Source: Adiantum capillus-veneris (taxonomy: Eukaryota > Streptophyta > Polypodiopsida > Polypodiales > Pteridaceae). Taken from it: a stretch of DNA of 64,000 bases. The translations under genes were made by a program, and so were the position numbers. The notes beneath the pieces were generated by a model. The model did no database searches. It had not been told where the DNA came from and saw nothing but the letters and a program-made list of their open reading frames with translations. Positions 55,461 to 64,000 of the stretch are shown here, piece after piece; position 1 is the stretch's first letter, and the number at the start of each line of letters is the position of its first letter. Location: contig CM043968.1 in the NCBI GenBank assembly GCA_014529385.2, forward strand, positions 10,053,648 to 10,117,647, written 5' to 3'.

Positions 55461-56795
55461 ATGAGTGGATATTTGGTCAATGAAGGACCTCAGATACATC
55501 CACCAAACACAGGAACCTCCAAGAGAATTCCAAAGAGGGGACCACCACCTGGATTTCCTCCTAGAGCGATAACGAGAGATGAAACGATACTAGAGAGGAG
55601 TATGGTTCCATACTTTGCACCCCAAAGTATAAGACCATCTCAGCTAAGAAAATGGGTAAATAGAAAGTACAATGGCATAGGAGACCCATACGCCCATGTC
55701 TCGGCTTTCAAGCAAGTCCTACGAGCAAAACGAGTAGAGGACTTCCACACGCAGTATGAGGGTTTTGGACTTACATTGGAGGACAATGCACAAGCATGGT
55801 TTGAACTATTGAACCGGAGAGAGTTCACAACCATTGAGAAAATGTTGGATGAATTTGTTCAAGAATTCACCAAGAGGGGCATAAAACATAACACCCTTCC
55901 TAAGATTCAGGAATTTAAACAAGGTGAAATAGAAACATTGCGACATGCAATACTACGTTTCAAGCAATATGTTGCTAGATGTCCTTCCCAAGAGTTACCC
56001 ACGCCAGAATGTCAGATCCTATGCTTCATCAGAGGGCTTACGAATGAGAATCTCCAAAAGGACCTATACGTGAACAGATACCAAACCTTGGAAGAGGTGA
56101 CCAGAGCGGCAGTTGACCTAGTTGACAATTGCGAATTTTATGAAGATGGTCAGAAGAATATGAATGATGCGAGTGAGGAAAAGAAAACCGCTGATCTTGA
56201 GGATCAAAGAGGGAATCTAGGACAAAACCAAGTAAATGTTGAGGAGAAAATCATAGAGAATGTGATGCAACGCATCAACCACTCTAACAAAGTACCAACC
56301 TATAGAGTTCCTCAACGATGCAGGTGCATAACATGTGGAGGGGACCATCCGACGCAACATTGTCCTGACTATAGACCTAAGACTCCACCAGGGTTTGAGC
56401 ATGTTATGTCTCAACCGCCTAGATATCATCCTGTAGCAGAACAAGTGTTCTTAAGTGAAAGACCCATAGCTGCTAGAAATGCATATGTGAGTCATGAACT
56501 TCAAATAGAAAGATATGTGGTAGATCAGAGGCCACTTCAAGGTCAATATCAAGTATTGCCACAACAACCAATACGTCCATGTGACAGATGTGGTAGTAGT
56601 GATCACTTGATTAAGGATTGTCCACACCATGATATCATGATAAATATATATTGTAATGAGTGTACAGTCACACATATGATTTTGGATTGTCCTAAGAATC
56701 CAAGAAAAAAAGGTAAAATGCAACCACATTTACCTTTCCTTCTACCATCAAATCAGAGAAAGAACGAGCCGCAACAAAAGGAGAGACGACAATGA
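55461..56795 (+). CDS. gag: Gag (capsid and nucleocapsid), intact
   Basis: 444 codons without interruption. Capsid part: SIRPSQLRKWVNRKYNGIGD, EGFGLTLEDNAQAWFELLNR, EKMLDEFVQEFTKRGIKHNT, ILCFIRGLTNENLQKDLYVN. Nucleocapsid: three Cys-His knuckles, CITCGGDHPTQHC (about 56329), CDRCGSSDHLIKDC (about 56577) and CNECTVTHMILDC (about 56651). It would package element RNA in cytoplasmic particles. Its stop overlaps the next ATG (ATGA at 56792-56795). The first ATG at 55461 fits; an upstream extension is blocked by a stop. Confidence 0.85.
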   Translation: MSGYLVNEGPQIHPPNTGTSKRIPKRGPPPGFPPRAITRDETILERSMVPYFAPQSIRPSQLRKWVNRKYNGIGDPYAHVSAFKQVLRAKRVEDFHTQYEGFGLTLEDNAQAWFELLNRREFTTIEKMLDEFVQEFTKRGIKHNTLPKIQEFKQGEIETLRHAILRFKQYVARCPSQELPTPECQILCFIRGLTNENLQKDLYVNRYQTLEEVTRAAVDLVDNCEFYEDGQKNMNDASEEKKTADLEDQRGNLGQNQVNVEEKIIENVMQRINHSNKVPTYRVPQRCRCITCGGDHPTQHCPDYRPKTPPGFEHVMSQPPRYHPVAEQVFLSERPIAARNAYVSHELQIERYVVDQRPLQGQYQVLPQQPIRPCDRCGSSDHLIKDCPHHDIMINIYCNECTVTHMILDCPKNPRKKGKMQPHLPFLLPSNQRKNEPQQKERRQ

Positions 56796-57943
56796 CAACA
56801 ACAACAGAGCAAGAAACAATTGCAAAAGAACATGTGCTTAAACAACAAGAAGATGAAAGTAAGCAAGTTGCTCCAGTAAACGTTGTCACAAGAGCACAAG
56901 CAAAAGTGCAGGAGTAGAAGCCTACAGATGGAGAGACTAGTAAGAGTTCCAAAAGCCGTAGAAACTCTAGACGAGCAAGAAGGACTAGAATGAAAGCGAG
57001 ACTAGAAAGGGAGAAAGGAGAAGAAAAGGCTGTTACAGCTGAGTTGGAAACAACTCAAGAGCAACAGACACGACAAAGGAAAACTGAAACCCTTAAACCA
57101 GCTGAAGCACCCAAGAGTGCTAGTTCAGGAGGATCTGTCCTAGTGGACAAAGTGAACGATCCTTTAGATGCAATTTTACAGGCTGATGAGGCTAGATTGA
57201 AAAATAGACAAACCTTAGAACAAAGATGGATGACTTATCCTTATCCTGAACTAGAGAAGCAGAGGCTAGAAATGTGTAAGCAGCTCATTGAAACTGCTCA
57301 AGCATTGCTAGAACCACCTCCACCAGAATTGAAGGATAGGATAGTCACCCCATTGCACAAAGATGAGAGCATTAAAGTAGACGAATTTCCTGGAGAAGAG
57401 GTAGATCATAGGGAAGAACCACTGCCAAGGTCGCAAGACTCGAGGGTAGTCCAAAATACAACAGATGAATCAATGAGGGATTTCCCACCCTATGTTCCTA
57501 TAGTTGAGGAGCAGTGGCCAGAGAAGTTATGGAAGGATGTCCGAGATGCCCAAAAAAGAGAAGAGGATGCTGGACTAGCACCATTTCCTGAAATCACATT
57601 AGATAGACCACAAATGAGTGTTGATGCGAGGTCATATCATGGTGACGTAGGATCGATAGCCTCCGAAGATAGTAGACCTGCATCGTTAAGAACTTTGCCA
57701 CAGTATATGGGAGATTTTGAGGCAAAGTCTGAGATTGTGAGAGTTCCATCACAGAGGCTAGGAGGGACAAAAGAATTGGACACAAAAATTTTGACTGACT
57801 TGCTATCAACGCCAGTGAAGTGCACAATTACGTTGGCAGAACTTTTGAAAATTAGGCCAAGTATGGGGACGGATATAGGAAAATTGCTTCGAAAAAATTG
57901 GGATCAAAAGTCCGTTAAGGTTCCTGGAAAAAGAGCTAGATGA
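56792..57943 (+). pseudogene. Post-Gag linker ORF, one in-frame TAG
   Basis: Starts in the ATGA overlap with gag (MTTTTEQETIAKEH) and is open to 57943 except for TAG at 56915-56917. VNVVTRAQAK, a basic block (SRRNSRRARRTRMKARLERE), SSGGSVLVDKVNDPLDAILQ, QTLEQRWMTYPYPELEKQRL and LLSTPVKCTITLAELLKIRP match the minus-strand element at 34311-35747. The frame is lost at about 57900, where the homologous sequence continues in another frame toward the protease. Confidence 0.65.
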
Positions 57944-58397
57944 GATCGAGAAGCCTAGATCAAATGTAAGACGGGTACCTCTAAACAAAGTAGGAGAGTA
58001 TTGTGAAGGAGAAGATGGTAATGCCACTTTGCCTGTCGAGTACAATGGGATTGAAACGAAAGCTATACTTGACAGCGGAGCAGGAATTTCCATAGCAACA
58101 AAACGAATATGGGAGAAATGGGGTAGGCCCGCCTTTAGAACAACCAGAATAAAATTACAGTTAGCTGATGGGCATGTGGAAAGACCCATGGGATTGCTAG
58201 AAGCGATAGTAGTGCCTTCTTGTGGTATAGAGTATGTGCATACTTTTGCCATAGTTGACTTTAGCAAGAAAAATAACTATGAAATCATCCTTGGAAGACC
58301 ATTCATGAGGCAACTCAAGATGGTACAAGATTGGGGTTATGATTATCTATACTTGAGACATGCTGAAACCACAACACGTGTAAATGAGAAATCATAG
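57900..58397 (+). pseudogene. Aspartic protease (retropepsin)
   Basis: NKVGEYCEGEDGNATLPVEY, TKAILDSGAGISIATKRIWE with catalytic DSG (about 58068), KLQLADGHVERPMGLLEAIV and NYEIILGRPFMRQLKMVQDW. This is a full retropepsin unit, the only enzyme found in this element. A -1 type frame change at 58384-58397 separates it from the downstream module, and another at about 57900 from the upstream ORF. Active site and ILGRPF look intact. Confidence 0.75.
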
Positions 58398-59778
58398 TTA
58401 CCAAGATGTAACTAGAACGCCCGTGGAAGATTTTGATTCTGCAACACAAAGTGGATCAACAGACCATCCGTGGATGGGCAAAAAGAAAGAAATCTGGATG
58501 TGCAGAGCATCGGAGTGTAGTGACTTTGGGAGAAATGAGAATGCCTTAGAGAGGGTCTTAGAAGATGATGCTTACATAAGAGAACCTTTTCCGGAAGATG
58601 CGTTAGAACCGCTAGAGTGGACTCAGATATTGGCTACTTTGGATGTCTGTGTTAATGAGACCACACCAACAAAATTCTGCGATGAGAATGGGTATGACAT
58701 AGTCCCCTGCTACATGCTAAAGGTTATGTGTGAGACATATGAAGAATCTGACTATGATGAACTCAAAGTCAAGACAAATGACTCTATGGGTGATCCTGCT
58801 TGTGATTCATATAATGAAGGGTCAGATAGGCAAGAAGTGAATACCTCAATGATGTCTACAATATCATTGGGTGATATTGCTACACTTGCTACAACGGAGG
58901 GAGGTATGAGAGCTATCCAAAGTGCTAGATGCAAATCACCACCACATGATGCATCTCTCACCACTGGAACCTTAGACGACAAGGAGTCCAGGCCAAAGAT
59001 TGCTCAGGTCACTCAAGAGAACACAGGCAATCTAGTACCAAAGAAGATCAAATTTTTGCTAAGTGCACAAGACGGAGTCAAGATGAGCTTTATGGCAGAA
59101 ATTGATACAAATTCCATGACTAATGTCATGTCATATGGCATGTGGCTACTTCTAGGTAAGCCAAAGCTTTATGATATTCAAATAAAGGTAAATCTCTCAC
59201 CTGAAGTAGATGTTATATGTATGGGGATTGCAGAAGCTACTCTCCAACTACACTCACAGAATGTCAAAGAAAAATTCTTGGTGGTAGATTCTCGACAAAT
59301 GGGAACACACTTGATTTTGTCCAAGCCATGGGCACAAGTCTTTGAAGACGAGCCTGAATCTTCAACAATGGTCATCACGGCAAGCTATCAAGTGGCAATA
59401 GAGGTCAAGCCTACAACAGCTCAAAGATTCTTGGCTATTGAAAAAGGAAAAGCTAAAGTAAGCCCACAGTCTCTACCCCAGCCAATGCAGGTGCAAGACA
59501 AAGCCTCTACATCAAAAGCCAAACCATCAACAAAACAATGGAAACCCAAGCAAAAAGTCTATCAACCAAAGTTTCCATCACCTGAAAGTCTCCAAAGGAA
59601 GTCAAAACAGGTCAACCAAGTGCTAGTATCCAAGGCACAGATTAAAGTTAATGATCCAATTTGGATACAATCACAGGAACAACCTCAACAAGCAAAGGTA
59701 ACAGGATGGATCACATCAAGTGAGTCAATTATTGCACAAGGTTACAAGAAGATGTTTGGGTCAACGAGCCCAAGATAA
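58384..59778 (+). CDS. Post-protease module fused to a second, degenerate retropepsin-like domain
   Basis: 464 codons. Residues about 1-110: NHSYQDVTRTPVEDFDSATQ, KEIWMCRASEC, EPFPEDALEPLEWTQILATL, TKFCDENGYDIVPCYM, as at 33310-34308. After a Ser/Thr-rich spacer (to about 59040) comes FMAEIDTNSMTNVMSYGMWL, LLGKPKL, then HLILSKPWAQVFED. This resembles the post-integrase domains at 26049 and 29483 (SYGVWCQLGKP, LLGQPW) with DTG changed to DTN. So the pol block seems to have been deleted between the two parts. The C-terminal part is Lys/Pro/Gln-rich. Confidence 0.65.
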   Translation: MRNHSYQDVTRTPVEDFDSATQSGSTDHPWMGKKKEIWMCRASECSDFGRNENALERVLEDDAYIREPFPEDALEPLEWTQILATLDVCVNETTPTKFCDENGYDIVPCYMLKVMCETYEESDYDELKVKTNDSMGDPACDSYNEGSDRQEVNTSMMSTISLGDIATLATTEGGMRAIQSARCKSPPHDASLTTGTLDDKESRPKIAQVTQENTGNLVPKKIKFLLSAQDGVKMSFMAEIDTNSMTNVMSYGMWLLLGKPKLYDIQIKVNLSPEVDVICMGIAEATLQLHSQNVKEKFLVVDSRQMGTHLILSKPWAQVFEDEPESSTMVITASYQVAIEVKPTTAQRFLAIEKGKAKVSPQSLPQPMQVQDKASTSKAKPSTKQWKPKQKVYQPKFPSPESLQRKSKQVNQVLVSKAQIKVNDPIWIQSQEQPQQAKVTGWITSSESIIAQGYKKMFGSTSPR

Positions 59779-60638
59779 CAGCTTGGCGATATCCATCCAA
59801 TGACAACCACTTAGACAGGAATCAACAAAGCCGTCAATGTCAATCACATAACTCAACCAAGAGCAAGGACAGGTACAAAAAGCAAAAGAGAAGGTTTTCC
59901 AGTGGACAAACCATACGACAAGTTTGGGTAATGAAATCAGAATTCTACCAGACTACCCAACAAAGTCAAGTGAAGATCACCTCCAAGCAAGTCCAAAAAT
60001 TCATTCCAGTCGAGTTACTCGAAGCACAAGGATTCTATGAGGGTAACTTTCAAATCTGGTTACCTAAGGTAGTAGCTTATCAAGGAATCACCCAGGAAAA
60101 GCAAGAAACATCAAGAAATCAAGAGTAGCCACCCGCTACACCCAAGAGTACTACAACCTATAGATGGATCCCTCGTCAATTACTACACGAGCAAGGCTTT
60201 TACAAAAGTAACAGCCATATTTGGAAATTAAAGACAAGGTACCATCAAGTCAAATAAGAAACAAGGCAAGTAGCAAAGGAGATCACACCAGGCCCAAGAA
60301 CAATGTGGGTTCCAAAATCCGCGATTGAGGCTCAACAACAAGAAAGATACACAACTCCTTTACAGCCTCTTAACAACAAAAAGAAAACAATGAATGCGGA
60401 GGTCACAGTTTTGAAGAACTCTATCTGGAAGAAGAAGACTTCATCAACCATTGCTTCAACATCAATACCTGTCTCATCAAGCGACCACAATTTGCTACCA
60501 AGGAATGAAGACCAGATATATGCCAATGTATTGGACAACATGGCATCTCAAACCGAAACTAACGAGAAAGGCCTAAACATCAAAAGCATATGGAATTGGA
60601 TTTCAGGCCGCGATCAGGTAAGTCCAAGTCGCCATTAA
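59779..60638 (+). pseudogene. 3' ORF remnant with repeated WIPR..QGFY..IW peptides
   Basis: Three copies in changing frames: FIPVELLEAQGFYEGNFQIW (about 60000-60059), YRWIPRQLLHEQGFYKSNSH (about 60160) and MWVPKSAIEAQQQE (60303). The last ORF runs to 60638 (ending GRDQVSPSRH). It is homologous to 26585-26765 in the plus-strand element. Function unknown. Confidence 0.5.
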
Positions 60639-61833
60639 ACTTACATGGCATAAGATTCTAGAGTCGGACAGCTAAGCCACTAAATGAGCAAAGTGTCAGA
60701 CCCAAGCTTCAAGTTAGTATTTTTTTGTGGTCTATGAGTCTAGCTAATAGGTATAAGCTCAAGTTGGAGAGTTGAGCATACATAAAGTCATGTCGCTCAT
60801 GCTAGAAGAGGTGAGCATAAGAGTCAAAGTCCATATAATATATAAGGTGGAGAAGGCGGAGTAGTCCAAAACAAAAACACTCACGCACTTGACATAGTGA
60901 GGAAGAGTGGAGAAACCTTGACAGCAAAAACCCTTCTTGTGAGTAGTGAAAGCTTTTGAAGTACTCATGCTATATGTTTTGCTCACTACACTAACTCCAT
61001 GAAGAACCCATCAATACTCTTCTCTCGCACCGCATCTTGTTTAACATGCATAACTCTGTGCAAGCATATAGATGTCCCATCATTGGACATATGCATTAGG
61101 CACTCTTTTTTATTCCACCCATGCACTTACACAAACAAATGACGATGACCAAGTGGAAACAGGTTTAATGAGCCTTTGCTCAACAACAATGACTCTGACT
61201 TCAAGCTACTAACACTTATCCATGTATTCAAGCCCATACTAGTAGCCATATGGCCATATGTACTTTAACTCAGCATAACTCTATAACATCAGAACCTAAG
61301 TACATATAGCCTCGCATTTAATTATGACTAAAGAATTTTTTTTCCACTGGGTTTTTGCCTTTAGTTTTATCCAGGTATCTAAGACCTTCATTTTGTATAT
61401 ATGCTACATTTTACTTTTACTCTTTTATTTTTTATAACAACAAAAACAAGAAGAACCACGATATCCCCACAGTATTAATTGGAAATCTACTAACAAGTCA
61501 AAAGGGAGAGGCAAAAAAAAAAAGCTTGACAAAGCTTCAAGTCAACTTACAGGTAACAACCACAAGAAAAGCAAACTAGAGCTACAATGACAACGAACTG
61601 TTGCACCAACAAGTCAATACAACCTCATGCAGTTCAAGATACAACAACCAATCGGAGCGGGAGAGTTCCAAGATTCAGATACACTACAGGTACAACTTGA
61701 AGCCAACTTTAACATCACGCAAAGCAACCAACTACAGAAGAGGCTGCCACAAAAACTTCAACCAACACCAAAACATCAAAAACTCGTCAAGGCCAGCAAA
61801 GACATAGGGTCTTGTCGGGGACGACAACAATTC
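60639..61833 (+). other. Element 3' untranslated region
   Basis: No persuasive ORF. Gln/Asn/Lys-rich short frames near 61601-61851 are too short to claim. Confidence 0.5.
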
Positions 61834-61845
61834 AGAGGGGGAGAG
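61834..61845 (+). other. Polypurine tract
   Basis: AGAGGGGGAGAG immediately before the 3' LTR. Confidence 0.85.
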
Positions 61846-62913
61846 TGTTGAAAGGACACCCTTTAAACAAAGTTTCCATAAAGATTCCATTAAGATTCCT
61901 CAAAGATTCTATAAAGATTCCACATGAAGATGGTGATGAAGTAATGAAGATGAAGATGGATGCTGCAACATGAAGATACGAGTTCATGGACATCATCAAA
62001 TATCCCGTTATTATTATTTTGAGCCATTACGGCCACTTTTGTAATGTTTACAGGAACCTCATATTTTAAGTCGGCACTTGTATTTTGGTCGTAGATGCTT
62101 GTATAATGAGTAAAGCCAACTCAGTTTCTTGTAATTAAGCTCTGTAGAAGCCTAGGGACAATTCAAGTCATTTGGTCGGACATTAGGTTTGAAGGCTTTG
62201 TATATAAGCTTAAACCTAAGGCTTTGTAAAGGACACATTACATTATCTCAATTAATATACAGTCGTGGGTTCTGCGGCACACAGTAGTGAGCTTCACGCA
62301 CACACCGTCGCGCACACTAATCACATTGCAGATATGAGAGTAGGAGCGTGTTAGCATCGAGGAGCTCTCCGTGTCGACGCAAGCAATGCAAGCCGAGGAC
62401 CACATCGCGAGCCCGCCTGCTACGAGATATATTTGGTCGTAAGTACCTCAAACGACATCCGTTCTAAATGATCAAGTAGTCATTAGAATCAGGGCGAGAA
62501 GCTCTTCGTGTTGATGTCTTTGTAGATCAGTTCCGGACACTTTGGAAATTACTGTTTTGAGTCTATCGTGACAGCGATTAGAGGTCTTACAATTATGGTT
62601 TTCAGGGTTTAGGTGTTTGGCCACATAGGATATGTCCTTGTGAGTCTTGCCCTCCGATTTCAAGTCATTCCGATATGATTTGAGACTGTTTCAAGCTTGT
62701 AGTGTTTCGTAGGATGCGTTGTCTGTTTCTCTGCTTTATGGTAGTGTTGTGATAGGATTAGTGACTGTAGAGTGTTGTTAGCGTCTAGCTCAGGGTTGAC
62801 AACCCAGAGATTGCCTCCATGCCCTAGTCGGGTCAGCTACGTCCTCGGATTGACAGTTTGTTGGTCTGTGTTCTCGCTGTGCTCCATCATCCGTCACGGC
62901 GTACCCGCTAACA
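61846..62913 (+). repeat. 3' LTR, 1068 bp
   Basis: TGTTGAAAGGACACC to CCGCTAACA, followed by target duplication ATGGG. TATATAA at 62201-62207; half-site GAGTCTATCG at 62559-62568. Same length as the 5' LTR. Confidence 0.95.
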
Positions 62914-62918
62914 ATGGG

Positions 62919-63891
62919 TCAATCATACTCAAGACATAGACAACATAAAGCAAAAAATTACTCAAACTATTGTGAAGATTAAACCACTTGAAATTTCAGT
63001 TTTATGCATGAAACACAAGTAATCAATTATGACCCTAGGCTAATGCAAGTTCATAAACCTACTAGCTTAAAAACTATGTGAACAATCTTAATAAATCATT
63101 CAAGTCTATCATGTCTACGGGCTATAAAAAAGCTCCTAATCTATTAGTACATTGTCAAAGTTTTTTGAAGCTCATGGAAGTTTTGATTTAGTCATTCATT
63201 GAAAAATTAAAGCATAATCACAAGGCTACCACCCCAAGGCAAGTCTAGGTGCGACTCTCGGCTTCTTGAACCCTCAAGAAGGTGTTCCAAAAAGCCTACT
63301 AGCTTACCAAGGCGACGGCTAACCCTTATCAACCCAGGGCATCGGTTTAGGGCCTTGACCAAGCGAGCCAAGGTGATTCCCCTCGCCTACCAAGTGCTAA
63401 TAAGGCGCTAGGCCTCACATAGACAAAACATAACATCGAATTTTTATTATCATGTGCCTTAGTAGTATTTTTGCTACTTTTTTGGGCACTTCTTTGCTTC
63501 ATGGTTCATTTTTTAGCACATTTTTATTGCTTCCTTTATGAGATACTAATGGAAATTGTAATTGAGAGAGTTAGGGTTAGAATCTGGTGAAACCGGACTT
63601 ATAGGTAAGTGTAAATTAGTGAGGGGATGGTGCCTAGTAAGTTTGGTGTGATTCTGAGTTGATTTGATGTGCAAACGGTGTTATGAGCATTAAGGGATAG
63701 AGTGGGTTGAGGCTATTCATAGGTGAGTGATTGATACATCATCTAAGTGCGTATGTGTAGATTGGTCTCAGCCTGACAAGCTAACAAGATTGCCTCCATG
63801 CATCTACGGGTTAGTCATGTCTCTGGATGACAAATATGTTGTGTGGGTTGTGCTTGTGAGCATGAGCAGGGGAGTAGTTTTCCCTAAAACA
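62919..63891 (+). mobile_element. Sequence ending in a related LTR
   Basis: The right end (about 63760-63891) aligns with the LTR end at 52360-52472: ATTGCCTCCATGC, GTCTCTGGATGACA-like and a final AACA. The LTR start is not found. The left part up to about 63600 is non-coding and should be the old target DNA of the 51405 insertion. Confidence 0.5.
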
Positions 63892-63892
63892 T

Positions 63893-63910
63893 TGGCGTCA
63901 TTGCCAGGGA
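63893..63910 (+). other. Primer binding site, tRNA-Asp type
   Basis: TGGCGTCATTGCCAGGGA two bases after the LTR end at 63891; the internal region continues out of the window. Confidence 0.65.
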
Positions 63911-64000
63911 CACGAGACCTTGAGTAGGAAGATCTACGTCACTTGTGTGATGATTATCTTGCTTTAGTCTCGACTGCAAAGAGCTTAAACTTTCAAAAAA

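Larger units (their letters stand above)
51405..62913 (+). mobile_element. Complete LTR retroelement with gag and protease but no RT or integrase
   Basis: Two 1068-bp LTRs (51405-52472, 61846-62913) begin TGTTGAAAGGA and end GCTAACA. They are flanked by the 5-bp duplication ATGGG at 51400-51404 and 62914-62918. The tRNA-Asp PBS follows the 5' LTR and a polypurine tract precedes the 3' LTR. My hand alignment finds about 40 LTR differences (roughly 4%), mostly transitions. The internal 9.4 kb holds a palindrome-rich leader, ORF0, gag, a linker/protease region and a 3' ORF. RT, RNase H and integrase are absent, so it depends on another element's enzymes. Confidence 0.9.

Noticed and set aside
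62919-63600. Host gene to the right of the large element
   Set aside because: No coding signal; several stops in all frames.

Overview
This is a transposable-element-dense piece of a plant nuclear genome. Reasons: GT-AG introns of 77-93 bp, AT-rich DNA, Ty3/gypsy LTR retrotransposons primed by tRNA-Asp, a CACTA-type terminus, and plant-style NIF/FCP1-like ORFs carrying DLNGLL. The DUF7869-type ORF, as I recall it, is commoner in seed-free plants, so a bryophyte, lycophyte or fern is more likely than a flowering plant; this is inference and the species is not identified. I see no clearly intact cellular gene.

Layout. 1-3 kb: a DUF7869-type ORF cut by an LTR (989-2037) with tRNA-Asp PBS and leader. 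3-6 kb: a decayed multi-exon ORF of unknown, probably transposon, family. 5.9-7.9 kb: minus-strand gene remnants with a 230-bp tandem duplication. 7.9-8.3 kb: four 98-bp hairpin repeats. 8.7-9.1 kb: a SET-domain fragment. 9.8-11.2 kb and 14.5-15.3 kb: two NIF/FCP1-like pseudogenes in a field of CCACCACTTGTCC repeats (9.4-17 kb). 17.1-19.3 kb: gypsy pol fragments on both strands. 21.5-27.2 kb: a plus-strand gypsy element lacking protease, RT and RNase H. 29.3-41.7 kb: a long minus-strand gypsy element with one LTR, leader, ORF0, gag, protease, RT, RNase H, integrase and a post-integrase retropepsin-like domain. 42.7-44.6 kb: a CACTA remnant. 44.6-51.2 kb: a tandem array of six minus-strand LTRs joined by copies of tRNA-Asp. 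51.405-62.913 kb: a complete LTR element with 1068-bp LTRs and 5-bp target duplications, coding for ORF0, Gag and protease but no RT or integrase. 63.9 kb: the right end of a further related LTR plus PBS.

The gypsy elements at 1-3, 29-41 and 51-63 kb are relatives. They share an ORF0-gag-protease order, a conserved module after the protease, and a leader with repeated perfect palindromes centred on CGCG. The palindrome sequence differs between families (CATCCTACGCGTAGGATG versus AGTCTATCGCGATAGACT), and each family's LTR carries a half-site of its own palindrome. This matched LTR/leader motif and the LTR array joined by tRNA sequence running past the PBS are the two most unusual things here. 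The 51-63 kb element could move only if pol functions came in trans from relatives such as the 29-41 kb type, whose copy here is itself broken.
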